Shown: positions 32,932 through 44,169 of the stretch, one piece after another
How the letters are laid out: each line of letters begins with the position of its first letter
Position numbering within the stretch: the first letter of the stretch is position 1
Assembly: GCF_947623445.1 (NCBI RefSeq)
Contig: NC_135248.1
Span: 3,844,977-3,908,976, forward strand
DNA from: Clavelina lepadiformis
Lineage: Eukaryota > Chordata > Ascidiacea > Aplousobranchia > Clavelinidae
DNA length: 64,000 nucleotides
Direction of reading: 5' to 3'
Notes under the pieces: generated by a model
Told to the model about the DNA's origin: nothing
What the model saw: the letters and a program-made list of their open reading frames with translations, nothing else
The model's database searches: none
Translations under genes and position numbers: made by a program

Positions 32932-32949
32932 ATCACGTCGGGGTCACCA
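32932..32949 (-). other. Primer-binding site, tRNA-Trp type
   Basis: The minus strand reads TGGTGACCCCGACGTGAT, 3 nt inside the 5' LTR. From memory it is complementary to the 3' end of animal tRNA-Trp including CCA, and it is the same 18-mer used by avian leukosis/sarcoma viruses. This fixes the element's orientation. Confidence 0.9.
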
Positions 32950-32952
32950 AAA

Positions 32953-33647
32953 TGCAGAGGTTGCTGCTTGTTTTAACTTATGTTATTCGGACTTAATTTA
33001 CCTGCCGAATTAATGATCTGACTCCGTGGTTGCGTGCGGTTAGAATTCTCTAACCTTAACGTGTTACAAGCCGAAAGCTCTTACGATTAACAGATACAGT
33101 TTATCAGAAACAATCCTTTTATTGTAGGAACTGTACAGGTTCCGATTAATATTACACAATCACAAACTTAGCATTCACCAATTAAAACAAGTCTAACGAA
33201 TTACATTTTAACATGACTAACGTAATACGTTCGTACGATTCAGTATCTCTCTGTCTGCGCCGCTACTCGCGTATCAGTTCGAGTTTATAAAGCGGAGCGA
33301 TGTGAACGGAAATATTCAACACAATATACACGAACATTTCAGAATGTGTGAACGATAAAAGCAAAGCGTTGGCAATGGGAATTACATTCAGTTAAAACTA
33401 GGATGTTATGAAATCACCTGGTAACGCACTAAACGGCGTTTTCACATAAAGTTATTTAGGGCAAGTTTCCAAATATTACATCACGATTGCAGTTTTATCA
33501 AGTTGCAGCTGCAGCCAAATTGCATCTGCAGCCAAATATTAAATGTTAGCTGCTGTTTTACCAATGAACAATGTTTTACTAATTAAATGGCGCATATGTT
33601 TCCACAATTGATATAATGGTATTGGATGTGGCTCCCAAGCCACTACA
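32953..33647 (-). repeat. 5' LTR of the element
   Basis: 695 bp, next to the primer-binding site. It differs from the other LTR at about five positions including one length change, roughly 0.7%. Confidence 0.93.
33284..33291 (-). promoter_or_regulatory. TATA-like box in 5' LTR
   Basis: TTTATAAA in a GC-richer stretch of the LTR, about 160 bp upstream of the AATAAA signal. The order and spacing fit a U3 promoter followed by an R region. Confidence 0.55.
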
Positions 33648-33651
33648 AACC
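33648..33651. other. Target-site duplication, right copy
   Basis: aacc immediately after the LTR, followed by the expected array sequence cactattgag. Confidence 0.9.
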
Positions 33652-33818
33652 CACTATTGAGATTGCGACAATAAAAATTTGCATCGATTCATGCTGTTGA
33701 TCATCTGCAACTTTTACCTGAATTGATAAGCATTGATTTGAAAGGCCGTTATCGGACATTGTGTTCGACTCTAGCAACAGAACAGCTTTGCATCACTCAA
33801 TCCAGTAAAAGCAAAATC

Positions 33819-33890
33819 TGCTGTGACCTGGATTCGAATCAGGGTTGCCACGGCCACAACGTGGAGTACTAACCACTATACGATCACAGC
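33819..33890 (-). tRNA. tRNA-His-GTG: tRNA-His(GTG), A53 type
   Basis: Unit 45, A53 type. The LTR element lies about 170 bp downstream of its 3' end; the pair itself is not interrupted. Confidence 0.85.
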
Positions 33891-33898
33891 TGGATAAG

Positions 33899-33970
33899 TA
33901 GCAGAGGATGGTTTCGATCCATCGACCTCTGGGTTATGGGCCCAGCACGCTTCCGCTGCGCCACTCTGCT
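33899..33970 (-). tRNA. tRNA-iMet-CAT: tRNA-iMet(CAT)
   Basis: Unit 45, reference type. Confidence 0.96.
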
Positions 33971-34508
33971 GAATGAGTCAATATTAGCTTTCTAGTTTCC
34001 ATCAATTTAGCCTTTTATTAAAATTTACCAACTAAGCAACCCAGTTAAATGTAGAGTGTCACACGCAATATAACATATTGATGTAAACCCCAATGTAATT
34101 TTTCAATCGTATTTTGACCTTTTTGTTACTCAGTTCATACAACATTATAGTAGTATTCAGAAAACTTATCAACACAAAAGCTATAAATTGGTAGCATTTG
34201 AAAATATTGTTATTTGTTGAGATTGTATGTTGTGTTAGTAGTTCAAACAAACTACATAAATACATAACTTTAATGTTTTATAAACACGCAGTTCCACTAC
34301 TCATGTTTTGATGAAATTATCAATTATATATGTAATAAACCCACTATTGAGATCGCGTCAATAAAAATTTGCATCGATTCATGCTGTTGATCATCTGCAA
34401 CTTTTACCTGAATTGATAAGCATTGATTTGAAAGGCCGTTATCGGACATTGTGTTCGACTCTAGCAACAGAACAGCTTTGCATCACTAAATCCAGTAAAA
34501 GCAAAATC

Positions 34509-34580
34509 TGCTGTGACCTGGATTCGAATCAGGGTTGCCACGGCCACAACGTGGAGTACTAACCACTATACGATCACAGC
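34509..34580 (-). tRNA. tRNA-His-GTG: tRNA-His(GTG), A53 type
   Basis: Unit 46, A53 type. Confidence 0.85.
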
Positions 34581-34588
34581 TGGATAAG

Positions 34589-34660
34589 TAGCAGAGGATG
34601 GTTTCGATCCTTCGACCTCTGGGTTATGGGCCCAGCACGCTTCCGCTGCGCCACTCTGCT
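34589..34660 (-). tRNA. tRNA-iMet-CAT: tRNA-iMet(CAT), T-stem variant
   Basis: Unit 46; A-A T-stem mismatch as in unit 27. Confidence 0.8.
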
Positions 34661-35190
34661 GAATGAGTCAATATTAGCTTTCTAGTTTACATCAATTTAG
34701 CCTTTTATTAAAATTTACCAACTAAGCAACCCAGTTAAATGTAGAGTGTCACACGCAATATAACATATTGATGTAAACCCCAATGTAATTTTTCAATCGT
34801 ATTTTGACCTTTTTGTTACTCAGTTCATACAACATTATAGTAGTATTCAGAAAACTTATCAACACAAAAGCTATAAATTGGTAGCATTTGAAAATACTGT
34901 TATTTGTTGAGATTGTATGTTGTGTTAGTAGTTCAAACAAACTACATAACTTTAATGTTTCATAAACACGCAGTTCCACTACTCATGTGTTGATTAAGTT
35001 ATCAATTATATATGTAATAAACCCACTATTGAGATTGCGACAATAAAAATTTGCATCGATTCATGCTGTTGATCATCTGCAACTTTTACCTGAATTGATA
35101 AGCATTGATTTGAAAGGCCGTTATCGGACATTGTGTTCGACTCTAGCAACAGAACAGCTTTGCATCACTCAATCCAGTAAAAGCAAAATC

Positions 35191-35262
35191 TGCTGTGACC
35201 TGGATTCGAATCAGGGTTGCCACGGCTACAACTTGGAGTACTAACCACTATACGATCACAGC
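35191..35262 (-). tRNA. tRNA-His body with GTA (Tyr) anticodon, stem mismatch
   Basis: Unit 47. A53 type, anticodon GTA, and the 5' anticodon stem reads CCAAG for CCACG, giving an A-G mismatch. This three-change haplotype recurs in units 51, 56, 64 and 81, and with one more change in 89. Confidence 0.75.
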
Positions 35263-35270
35263 TGGATAAG

Positions 35271-35342
35271 TAGCAGAGGATGGTTTCGATCCATCGACCT
35301 CTGGGTTATGGGCCCAGCACGCTTCCGCTGCGCCACTCTGCT
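35271..35342 (-). tRNA. tRNA-iMet-CAT: tRNA-iMet(CAT)
   Basis: Unit 47, reference type. Confidence 0.96.
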
Positions 35343-35872
35343 GAATGAGTCAATATTAGCTTTCTAGTTTACATCAATTTAGCCTTTTATTAAAATTTAC
35401 CAACTAAGCAACCCAGTTAAATGTAGAGTGTCACACGCAATATAACATATTGATGTAAACCCCAATGTAATTTTTCAATCGTATTTTGACCTTTTTGTTA
35501 CTCAGTTCATACAACATTATAGTAGTATTCAGAAAACTTATCAACACAAAAGCTATAAATTGGTAGCATTTGAAAATACTGTTATTTGTGTAGATTGTAT
35601 GTTGTGTTAGTAGTTCAAACAAACTACATAACTTTAATGTTTCATAAACACGCAGTTCCACTACTCATGTGTTGATTAAGTTATCAATTATATATGTAAT
35701 AAACCCACTATTGAGATTGCGACAATAAAAATTTGCATCGATTCATGCTGTTGATCATCTGCAACTTTTACCTGAATTGATAAGCATTGATTTGAAAGGC
35801 CGTTATCGGACATTGTGTTCGACTCTAGCAACAGAACAGCTTTGCATCACTCAATCCAGTAAAAGCAAAATC

Positions 35873-35944
35873 TGCTGTGACCTGGATTCGAATCAGGGTT
35901 GCCACGGCCACAACGTGGAGTACTAACCACTATACGATCACAGC
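35873..35944 (-). tRNA. tRNA-His-GTG: tRNA-His(GTG), A53 type
   Basis: Unit 48, A53 type. Confidence 0.85.
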
Positions 35945-35952
35945 TGGATAAT

Positions 35953-36024
35953 TAGCAGAAGATGGTTTCGATCCATCGACCTCTGGGTTATGGTCCCAGC
36001 ACGCTTCCGCTGCGCCACTCTGCT
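35953..36024 (-). tRNA. tRNA-iMet-CAT: tRNA-iMet(CAT), loop variant
   Basis: Unit 48. The anticodon loop starts with A (ACCATAA), and one acceptor pair is G-U; shared with unit 52. Confidence 0.82.
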
Positions 36025-36555
36025 GAATGAGTCAATATTAGCTTTCTAGTTTACATCAATTTAGCCTTTTATTAAAATTTACCAACTAAGCAACCCAGGT
36101 AATGTAGAGTGTCACACGCAATATAACATATTGATGTAAACCCCAATGTAACTTTTCAATCGTATTTTGACCTTTTTGTTACTCAGTTCATACAACATTA
36201 TAGTAGTATTCAGAAAACTTATCAACACAAAAGCTATAAATTGGTAGCATTTGAAAATACTGTTATTTGTTGAGATTGTATGTTGTGTTAGTAGTTCAAA
36301 CAAACTACATAACTTTAATGTTTCATAAACACGCAGTTCCACTATACTCATGTTTTGATTAAATTATCAATTATATATGTAATAAACCTATTCTTGAAAT
36401 TGCGGCAATAAAAATTTGCATCGATTCATGCTGTTGATCATCTGCAACTTTTACCTGAATTGATAAGCATTGATTTGAAAGGCCGTTATCGGACATTGTG
36501 TTCGACTCTAGCAACAGAACAGCTTTGCATCACTCAATCCAGTAAAAGCAAAATC

Positions 36556-36627
36556 TGCTGTGACCTGGATTCGAACCAGGGTTGCCACGGCCACAACGTG
36601 GAGTACTAACCACTATACGATCACAGC
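36556..36627 (-). tRNA. tRNA-His-GTG: tRNA-His(GTG)
   Basis: Unit 49, reference type. Confidence 0.96.
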
Positions 36628-36635
36628 TGGATAAG

Positions 36636-36707
36636 TAGCAGAAGATGGTTTCGATCCATCGGCCTCTGGGTTATGGGCCCAGCACGCTTCCGCTGCGCCA
36701 CTCTGCT
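36636..36707 (-). tRNA. tRNA-iMet-CAT: tRNA-iMet(CAT), mild variant
   Basis: Unit 49. One acceptor pair is G-U and the variable loop is AGGCC; shared with unit 53. Confidence 0.9.
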
Positions 36708-37245
36708 GAATGAGTCAATATTAGCTTTCTAGTTTACATCAATTTAACCTTTTATTAAAATTTACCAACTAAGCAACCCAGTTAAATGTAGAGTGTCACA
36801 CGCAATATAACATATTGATGTAAACCCCAATGTAATTTTTCAATCGTATTTTGACCTTTTTGTTACTCAGTTCATACAACATTATAGTAGTATTCAGAAA
36901 ACTTATCAACACAAAAGCTATAAATTGGTAGCATTTGAAAATACTGTTATTTGTGTAGATTGTATGTTGTGTTAGTAGTTCAAACAAACTACATAAATAC
37001 ATAACTTTAATGTTTTATAAACACGCAGTTCCACTACTCATGTTTTGATGAAATTATCAATTATATATGTAATAAACCCACTATTGAGATTGCGACAATA
37101 AAAATTTGCATCGATTCATGCTGTTGATCATCTGCAACTTTTACCTGAATTGATAAGCATTGATTTGAAAGGCCGTTATCGGACATTGTGTTCGACTCTA
37201 GCAACAGAACAGCTTTGCATCACTAAATCCAGTAAAAGCAAAATC

Positions 37246-37317
37246 TGCTGTGACCTGGATTCGAATCAGGGTTGCCACGGCCACAACGTGGAGTACTAAC
37301 CACTATACGATCACAGC
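37246..37317 (-). tRNA. tRNA-His-GTG: tRNA-His(GTG), A53 type
   Basis: Unit 50, A53 type. Confidence 0.85.
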
Positions 37318-37325
37318 TGGATAAG

Positions 37326-37397
37326 TAGCAGAGGATGGTTTCGATCCTTCGACCTCTGGGTTATGGGCCCAGCACGCTTCCGCTGCGCCACTCTGCT
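37326..37397 (-). tRNA. tRNA-iMet-CAT: tRNA-iMet(CAT), T-stem variant
   Basis: Unit 50; A-A T-stem mismatch as in unit 27. Confidence 0.8.
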
Positions 37398-37927
37398 GAA
37401 TGAGTCAATATTAGCTTTCTAGTTTACATCAATTTAACCTTTTATTAAAATTTACCAACTAAGCAACCCAGTTAAATGTAGAGTGTCACACGCAATATAA
37501 CATATTGATGTAAACCCCAATGTAATTTTTCAATCGTATTTTGACCTTTTTGTTACTCAGTTCATACAACATTATAGTAGTATTCAGAAAACTTATCAAC
37601 ACAAAAGCTATAAATTGGTAGCATTTGAAAATACTGTTATTTGTTGAGATTGTATGTTGTGTTAGTAGTTCAAACAAACTACATAACTTTAATGTTTCAT
37701 AAACACGCAGTTCCACTACTCATGTGTTGATTAAGTTATCAATTAACTATGTAATAAACCCACTATTGAGATTGCGACAATAAAAATTTGCATCGATTCA
37801 TGCTGTTGATCATCTGCAACTTTTACCTGAATTGATAAGCATTGATTTGAAAGGCCGATATCGGACATTGTGTTCGACTCTAGCAACAGAACAGCTTTGC
37901 ATCACTCAATCCAGTAAAAGCAAAATC

Positions 37928-37999
37928 TGCTGTGACCTGGATTCGAATCAGGGTTGCCACGGCTACAACTTGGAGTACTAACCACTATACGATCACAGC
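37928..37999 (-). tRNA. tRNA-His body with GTA (Tyr) anticodon, stem mismatch
   Basis: Unit 51; same haplotype as unit 47. Confidence 0.75.
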
Positions 38000-38007
38000 T
38001 GGATAAG

Positions 38008-38079
38008 TAGCAGAGGATGGTTTCGATCCATCGACCTCTGGGTTATGGGCCCAGCACGCTTCCGCTGCGCCACTCTGCT
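38008..38079 (-). tRNA. tRNA-iMet-CAT: tRNA-iMet(CAT)
   Basis: Unit 51, reference type. Confidence 0.96.
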
Positions 38080-38609
38080 GAATGAGTCAATATTAGCTTT
38101 CTAGTTTACATCAATTTAGCCTTTTATTAAAATTTACCAACTAAGCAACCCAGTTAAATGTAGAGTGTCACACGCAATATAACATATTGATGTAAACCCC
38201 AATGTAATTTTTCAATCGTATTTTGACCTTTTTGTTACTCAGTTCATACAACATTATAGTAGTATTCAGAAAACTTATCAACACAAAAGCTATAAATTGG
38301 TAGCATTTGAAAATACTGTTATTTGTGTAGATTGTATGTTGTGTTAGTAGTTCAAACAAACTACATAACTTTAATGTTTCATAAACACGCAGTTCCACTA
38401 CTCATGTGTTGATTAAGTTATCAATTATATATGTAATAAACCCACTATTGAGATTGCGACAATAAAAATTTGCATCGATTCATGCTGTTGATCATCTGCA
38501 ACTTTTACCTGAATTGATAAGCATTGATTTGAAAGGCCGTTATCGGACATTGTGTTCGACTCTAGCAACAGAACAGCTTTGCATCACTCAATCCAGTAAA
38601 AGCAAAATC

Positions 38610-38681
38610 TGCTGTGACCTGGATTCGAATCAGGGTTGCCACGGCCACAACGTGGAGTACTAACCACTATACGATCACAGC
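38610..38681 (-). tRNA. tRNA-His-GTG: tRNA-His(GTG), A53 type
   Basis: Unit 52, A53 type. Confidence 0.85.
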
Positions 38682-38689
38682 TGGATAAT

Positions 38690-38761
38690 TAGCAGAAGAT
38701 GGTTTCGATCCATCGACCTCTGGGTTATGGTCCCAGCACGCTTCCGCTGCGCCACTCTGCT
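38690..38761 (-). tRNA. tRNA-iMet-CAT: tRNA-iMet(CAT), loop variant
   Basis: Unit 52; same as unit 48. Confidence 0.82.
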
Positions 38762-39292
38762 GAATGAGTCAATATTAGCTTTCTAGTTTACATCAATTTA
38801 GCCTTTTATTAAAATTTACCAACTAAGCAACCCAGGTAATGTAGAGTGTCACACGCAATATAACATATTGATGTAAACCCCAATGTAACTTTTCAATCGT
38901 ATTTTGACCTTTTTGTTACTCAGTTCATACAACATTATAGTAGTATTCAGAAAACTTATCAACACAAAAGCTATAAATTGGTAGCATTTGAAAATACTGT
39001 TATTTGTTGAGATTGTATGTTGTGTTAGTAGTTCAAACAAACTACATAACTTTAATGTTTCATAAACACGCAGTTCCACTATACTCATGTTTTGATTAAA
39101 TTATCAATTATATATGTAATAAACCTATTCTTGAAATTGCGGCAATAAAAATTTGCATCGATTCATGCTGTTGATCATCTGCAACTTTTACCTGAATTGA
39201 TAAGCATTGATTTGAAAGGCCGTTATCGGACATTGTGTTCGACTCTAGCAACAGAACAGCTTTGCATCACTCAATCCAGTAAAAGCAAAATC

Positions 39293-39364
39293 TGCTGTGA
39301 CCTGGATTCGAACCAGGGTTGCCACGGCCACAACGTGGAGTACTAACCACTATACGATCACAGC
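39293..39364 (-). tRNA. tRNA-His-GTG: tRNA-His(GTG)
   Basis: Unit 53, reference type. Confidence 0.96.
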
Positions 39365-39372
39365 TGGATAAG

Positions 39373-39444
39373 TAGCAGAAGATGGTTTCGATCCATCGGC
39401 CTCTGGGTTATGGGCCCAGCACGCTTCCGCTGCGCCACTCTGCT
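39373..39444 (-). tRNA. tRNA-iMet-CAT: tRNA-iMet(CAT), mild variant
   Basis: Unit 53; same as unit 49. Confidence 0.9.
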
Positions 39445-39976
39445 GAATGAGTCAATATTAGCTTTCTAGTTTACATCAATTTAACCTTTTATTAAAATTT
39501 ACCAACTAAGCAACCCAGTTAAATGTAGAGTGTCACACGCAATATAACATATTGATGTAAACCCCAATGTAATTTTTCAATCGTATTTTGACCTTTTTGT
39601 TACTCAGTTCATACAACATTATAGTAGTATTCAGAAAACTTATCAACACAAAAGCTATAAATTGGTAGCATTTGAAAATACTGTTATTTGTGTAGATTGT
39701 ATGTTGTGTTAGTAGTTCAAACAAACTACATAACTTTAATGTTTCATAAACACGCAGTTCCACTATACTCATGTTTTGATTAAATTATCAATTATATATG
39801 TAATAAACCCATTATTGAAATTGCGGCAATAAAAATTTGCATCGATTCATGCTGTTGATCATCTGCAACTTTTACCTGAATTGATAAGCATTGATTTGAA
39901 AGGCCGTTATCGGACATTGTGTTCGACTCTAGCAACAGAACAGCTTTGCATCACTCAATCCAGTAAAAGCAAAATC

Positions 39977-40048
39977 TGCAGTGACCTGGATTCGAACCAG
40001 GGTTGCCACGGCCACAACGTGGAGTACTAACCACTATACGATCACAGC
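39977..40048 (-). tRNA. tRNA-His-GTG: tRNA-His(GTG), acceptor mismatch
   Basis: Unit 54. The 3' acceptor strand is TCACTGC (T-T at pair 3) on a G53 background, unlike units 7-13 where it is linked to A53. Confidence 0.82.
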
Positions 40049-40056
40049 TGGATAAG

Positions 40057-40128
40057 TAGCAGAGGATGGTTTCGATCCATCGACCTCTGGGTTATGGGCC
40101 CAGCACGCTTCCGCTGCGCCACTCTGCT
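40057..40128 (-). tRNA. tRNA-iMet-CAT: tRNA-iMet(CAT)
   Basis: Unit 54, reference type. Confidence 0.96.
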
Positions 40129-40666
40129 GAATGAGTGAATATTAGCTTTCTAGTTTACATCAATTTTATCCTTTTTTAAAATTTACCAACTAAGCAACCC
40201 AGTTAAATGTAGAATGTTACACGCAATATAACATATTTTATGTAAACCCCAATGTAATTTTTCAATCGTATTTTGACCTTTTTTTACTCTGTTTATACAA
40301 CATTATAGTAGTATTCAGAAAACTTATCAACACAAAAGCTATAAATTGGTAGCATTTGAAAATACTGTTATTTGTTGAGATTGTATGTTGTGTTAGTAGT
40401 TCAAACAAACTACATAAATACATAACTTTAATGTTTTATAAACACGCAGTTCCACTACTCATGTTTTGATGAAATTATCAATTATATATGTAATAAACCC
40501 ACTATTGATATTGCGACAATAAAAATTTGCATCGATTCATGCTGTTGATCATCTGCAACTTTTACCTGAATTGATAAGCATTGATTTGAAAGGCCGTTAT
40601 CGGACATTGTGTTCGACTCTAGCAACAGAACAGCTTTGCATCATCCAATCCAGTAAAAGCAAAATC

Positions 40667-40738
40667 TGCTGTGACCTGGATTCGAATCAGGGTTGCCACG
40701 GCCACAACGTGGAGTACTAACCACTATACGATCACAGC
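40667..40738 (-). tRNA. tRNA-His-GTG: tRNA-His(GTG), A53 type
   Basis: Unit 55, A53 type. Confidence 0.85.
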
Positions 40739-40746
40739 TGGATAAG

Positions 40747-40818
40747 TAGCAGAGGATGGTTTCGATCCATCGACCTCTGGGTTATGGGCCCAGCACGCTT
40801 CCGCTGCGCCACTCTGCT
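40747..40818 (-). tRNA. tRNA-iMet-CAT: tRNA-iMet(CAT)
   Basis: Unit 55, reference type. Confidence 0.96.
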
Positions 40819-41348
40819 GAATGAGTCAATATTAGCTTTCTAGTTTACATCAATTTAGCCTTTTATTAAAATTTACCAACTAAGCAACCCAGTTAAATGT
40901 AGAGTGTCACACGCAATATAACATATTGATGTAAACCCCAATGTAATTTTTCAATCGTATTTTGACCTTTTTGTTACTCAGTTCATACAACATTATAGTA
41001 GTATTCAGAAAACTTATCAACACAAAAGCTATAAATTGGTAGCATTTGAAAATACTGTTATTTGTTGAGATTGTATGTTGTGTTAGTAGTTCAAACAAAC
41101 TACATAACTTTAATGTTTCATAAACACGCAGTTCCACTACTCATGTGTTGATTAAGTTATCAATTATATATGTAATAAACCCACTATTGAGATTGCGACA
41201 ATAAAAATTTGCATCGATTCATGCTGTTGATCATCTGCAACTTTTACCTGAATTGATAAGCATTGATTTGAAAGGCCGTTATCGGACATTGTGTTCGACT
41301 CTAGCAACAGAACAGCTTTGCATCACTCAATCCAGTAAAAGCAAAATC

Positions 41349-41420
41349 TGCTGTGACCTGGATTCGAATCAGGGTTGCCACGGCTACAACTTGGAGTACT
41401 AACCACTATACGATCACAGC
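41349..41420 (-). tRNA. tRNA-His body with GTA (Tyr) anticodon, stem mismatch
   Basis: Unit 56; same haplotype as unit 47. Confidence 0.75.
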
Positions 41421-41428
41421 TGGATAAG

Positions 41429-41500
41429 TAGCAGAGGATGGTTTCGATCCATCGACCTCTGGGTTATGGGCCCAGCACGCTTCCGCTGCGCCACTCTGCT
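41429..41500 (-). tRNA. tRNA-iMet-CAT: tRNA-iMet(CAT)
   Basis: Unit 56, reference type. Confidence 0.96.
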
Positions 41501-42032
41501 GAATGAGTCAATATTAGCTTTCTAGTTTACATCAATTTAGCCTTTTATTAAAATTTACCAACTAAGCAACCCAGTTAAATGTAGAGTGTCACACGCAATA
41601 TAACATATTGATGTAAACCCCAATGTAACTTTTTAATCGTATTTTGACCTTTTTGTTACTCAGTTCATACAACATTATAGTAGTATTCAGAAAACTTATC
41701 AACACAAAAGCTATAAATTGGTAGCATTTGAAAATACTGTTATTTGTGTAGATTGTATGTTGTGTTAGTAGTTCAAACAAACTACATAACTTTAATGTTT
41801 CATAAACACGCAGTTCCACTATACTCATGTTTTGATTAAATTATCAATTATATATGTAATAAACCCATTCTTGAAATTGCGGCAATAAAAATTTGCATCG
41901 ATTCATGCTGTTGATCATCTGCAACTTTTACCTGAATCGATAAGCATTGATTTGAAAGGCCGTTATCGGTCATTGTGTTCGACTCTAGCAACAGAACAGC
42001 TTTGCATCACTCAATCCAGTAAAAGCAAAATC

Positions 42033-42104
42033 TGCAGTGACCTGGATTCGAACCAGGGTTGCCACGGCCACAACGTGGAGTACTAACCACTATACGATCA
42101 CAGC
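42033..42104 (-). tRNA. tRNA-His-GTG: tRNA-His(GTG), acceptor mismatch
   Basis: Unit 57; same as unit 54. Confidence 0.82.
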
Positions 42105-42112
42105 TGGATAAG

Positions 42113-42184
42113 TAGCAGAGGATGGTTTCGATCCATCGACCTCTGGGTTATGGGCCCAGCACGCTTCCGCTGCGCCACTCTGCT
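42113..42184 (-). tRNA. tRNA-iMet-CAT: tRNA-iMet(CAT)
   Basis: Unit 57, reference type. Confidence 0.96.
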
Positions 42185-42715
42185 GAATGAGTCAATATTA
42201 GCTTTCTAGTTTACATCAATTTTACCCTTTTTTAAAATTTACCAACTAAGCAACCCAGTTAAATGTAGAATGTTACACGCAATATAACATATTTTATGTA
42301 AACCCCAATGTAATTTTTCAATCGTATTTTGACTTTTTTGTTACTCAGTTCATACAACATTATAGTAGTATTCAAAAAACTTATCAACACAAAAGCTATA
42401 AATTGGTAGCATTTGAAAATACTGTTATTTGTGTAGATTGTATGTTGTGTTAGTAGTTCAAACAAATTACATAACTTTAATGTTTCATAAACACGCAGTT
42501 CCACTACTCATGTGTTGATTAAGTTATCAATTATATATGTAATAAACCCACTATTGAGATTGCGACAATAAAAATTTGCATCGATTCATGCTGTTGATCA
42601 TCTGCAACTTTTACCTGAATTGATAAGCGTTGATTTGAAAGGCCGTTATCGGACATTGTGTTCGACTCTAGCAACAGAACAGCTTTGCATCACTCAATCC
42701 AGTAAAAGCAAAATC

Positions 42716-42787
42716 TGCTGTGACCTGGATTCGAACCAGGGTTGCCACGGCCACAACGTGGAGTACTAACCACTATACGATCACAGC
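42716..42787 (-). tRNA. tRNA-His-GTG: tRNA-His(GTG)
   Basis: Unit 58, reference type. Confidence 0.96.
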
Positions 42788-42795
42788 TGGATAAG

Positions 42796-42867
42796 TAGCA
42801 GAGGATGGTTTCGATCCATCGACCTCTGGGTTATGGGCCCAGCACGCTTCCGCTGCGCCACTCTGCT
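42796..42867 (-). tRNA. tRNA-iMet-CAT: tRNA-iMet(CAT)
   Basis: Unit 58, reference type. Confidence 0.96.
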
Positions 42868-43398
42868 GAATGAGTCAATATTAGCTTTCTAGTTTACATC
42901 AATTTAGCCTTTTATTAAATTTTACCAACTAAGCAACCCAGTTAAATGTAGAGTGTCACACGCAATATAACATATTGATGTAAACCCCAATGTAATTTTT
43001 CAATCGTATTTGACCTTTTTGTTACTCAGTTCATACAACATTATAGTAGTATTCAGAAATCTTATCAACACAAAAGCTATAAATTGGTAGCATTTGAAAA
43101 TACTGTTATTTGTGTAGATTGTATGTTGTGTTAGTAGTTCAAACAAACTACATAACTTTAATGTTTCATAAACACGCAGTTCCACTATACTCATGTTTTG
43201 ATTAAATTATCAATTATATATGTAATAAACCCATTCTTGAAATTGCGGCAATAAAAATTTGCATCGATTCATGCTGTTGATCATCTGCAACTTTTACCTG
43301 AATTGATAAGCATTGATTTGAAAGGCCGTTATCGGACATTGTGTTCGACTCTAGCAACAGAACAGCTTTGCATCACTCAATCCAGTAAAAGCAAAATC

Positions 43399-43470
43399 TG
43401 CTGTGACCTGGATTCGAATCAGGGTTGCCACGGCCACAACGTGGAGTACTAACCACTATACGATCACAGC
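43399..43470 (-). tRNA. tRNA-His-GTG: tRNA-His(GTG), A53 type
   Basis: Unit 59, A53 type. Confidence 0.85.
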
Positions 43471-43478
43471 TGGATAAG

Positions 43479-43550
43479 TAGCAGAGGATGGTTTCGATCC
43501 ATCGACCTCTGGGTTATGGGCCCAGCACGCTTCCGCTGCGCCACTCTGCT
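43479..43550 (-). tRNA. tRNA-iMet-CAT: tRNA-iMet(CAT)
   Basis: Unit 59, reference type. Confidence 0.96.
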
Positions 43551-44089
43551 GAATGAGTGAATATTAGCTTTCTAGTTTACATCAATTTTACCCTTTTTTA
43601 AAATTTACCAACTAAGCAACCCAGTTAAATGTAGAATGTCACACGCAATATAACATATTTTATGTAAACCCCAATGTAATTTTTCAATCGTATTTTGACC
43701 TTTTTGTTACTCAGTTTATACAACATTATAGTAGTATTCAGAAAACTTATCAACACAAAAGCTATAAATTGGTAGCATTTGAAAATACTGTTATTTGTGT
43801 AGATTGTATGTTGTGTTAGTAGTTCAAACAAACTACATAAATACATAACTTTAATGTTTTATAAACACGCAGTTCCACTACTCATGTTTTGATGAAATTA
43901 TCAATTATATATGTAATAAACCCATTATTGAAATTGCGACAATAAAAATTTGCATCGATTCATGCTGTTGATCATCTGCAACTTTTACCTGAATTGATAA
44001 GCATTGATTTGAAAGGCCGATATCGGACATTGTGTTCGACTCTAGCAACAGAACAGCTTTGCATCACTCAATCCAGTAAAAGCAAAATC

Positions 44090-44161
44090 TGCTGTGACCT
44101 GGATTCGAACCAGGGTTGCCACGGCCACAACGTGGAGTACTAACCACTATACGATCACAGC
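44090..44161 (-). tRNA. tRNA-His-GTG: tRNA-His(GTG)
   Basis: Unit 60, reference type. Confidence 0.96.
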
Positions 44162-44169
44162 TGGATAAG

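Larger units (their letters stand above)
29557..33647 (-). mobile_element. LTR element inserted in array unit 45 (fossil, probably Ty3/Gypsy-like)
   Basis: A 4.1-kb element has two direct ~695-bp terminal repeats starting TG and ending CA, and a 4-bp target duplication aacc on both sides. It reads on the minus strand: 5' LTR, tRNA-Trp primer site, envelope-like ORF, gag-like ORF, polypurine tract, 3' LTR. No reverse transcriptase, integrase or protease is recognisable, so it is incomplete and would be non-autonomous. The LTRs differ at only about five positions, so the insertion is young. The gag-like ORF and the 4-bp duplication favour Ty3/Gypsy over BEL/Pao, but with no pol the family call is provisional. 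Confidence 0.85.
34042..39515. repeat. Four-unit higher-order block x 2 (2737 bp each)
   Basis: 34042-36778 and 36779-39515 have identical unit lengths (690, 682, 682, 683). They share private variants: caggtaatg at the start of units 49 and 53, the iMet loop variant in units 48 and 52, and Tyr-anticodon His copies in units 47 and 51. Confidence 0.88.

Noticed and set aside
29553-33651. Targeted integration next to a Pol III start, as in yeast Ty3
   Set aside because: The insertion lies about 360 bp upstream of the nearest iMet start and about 170 bp beyond the nearest His end, not at a transcription start. In an array this dense, proximity to tRNA genes is unavoidable.
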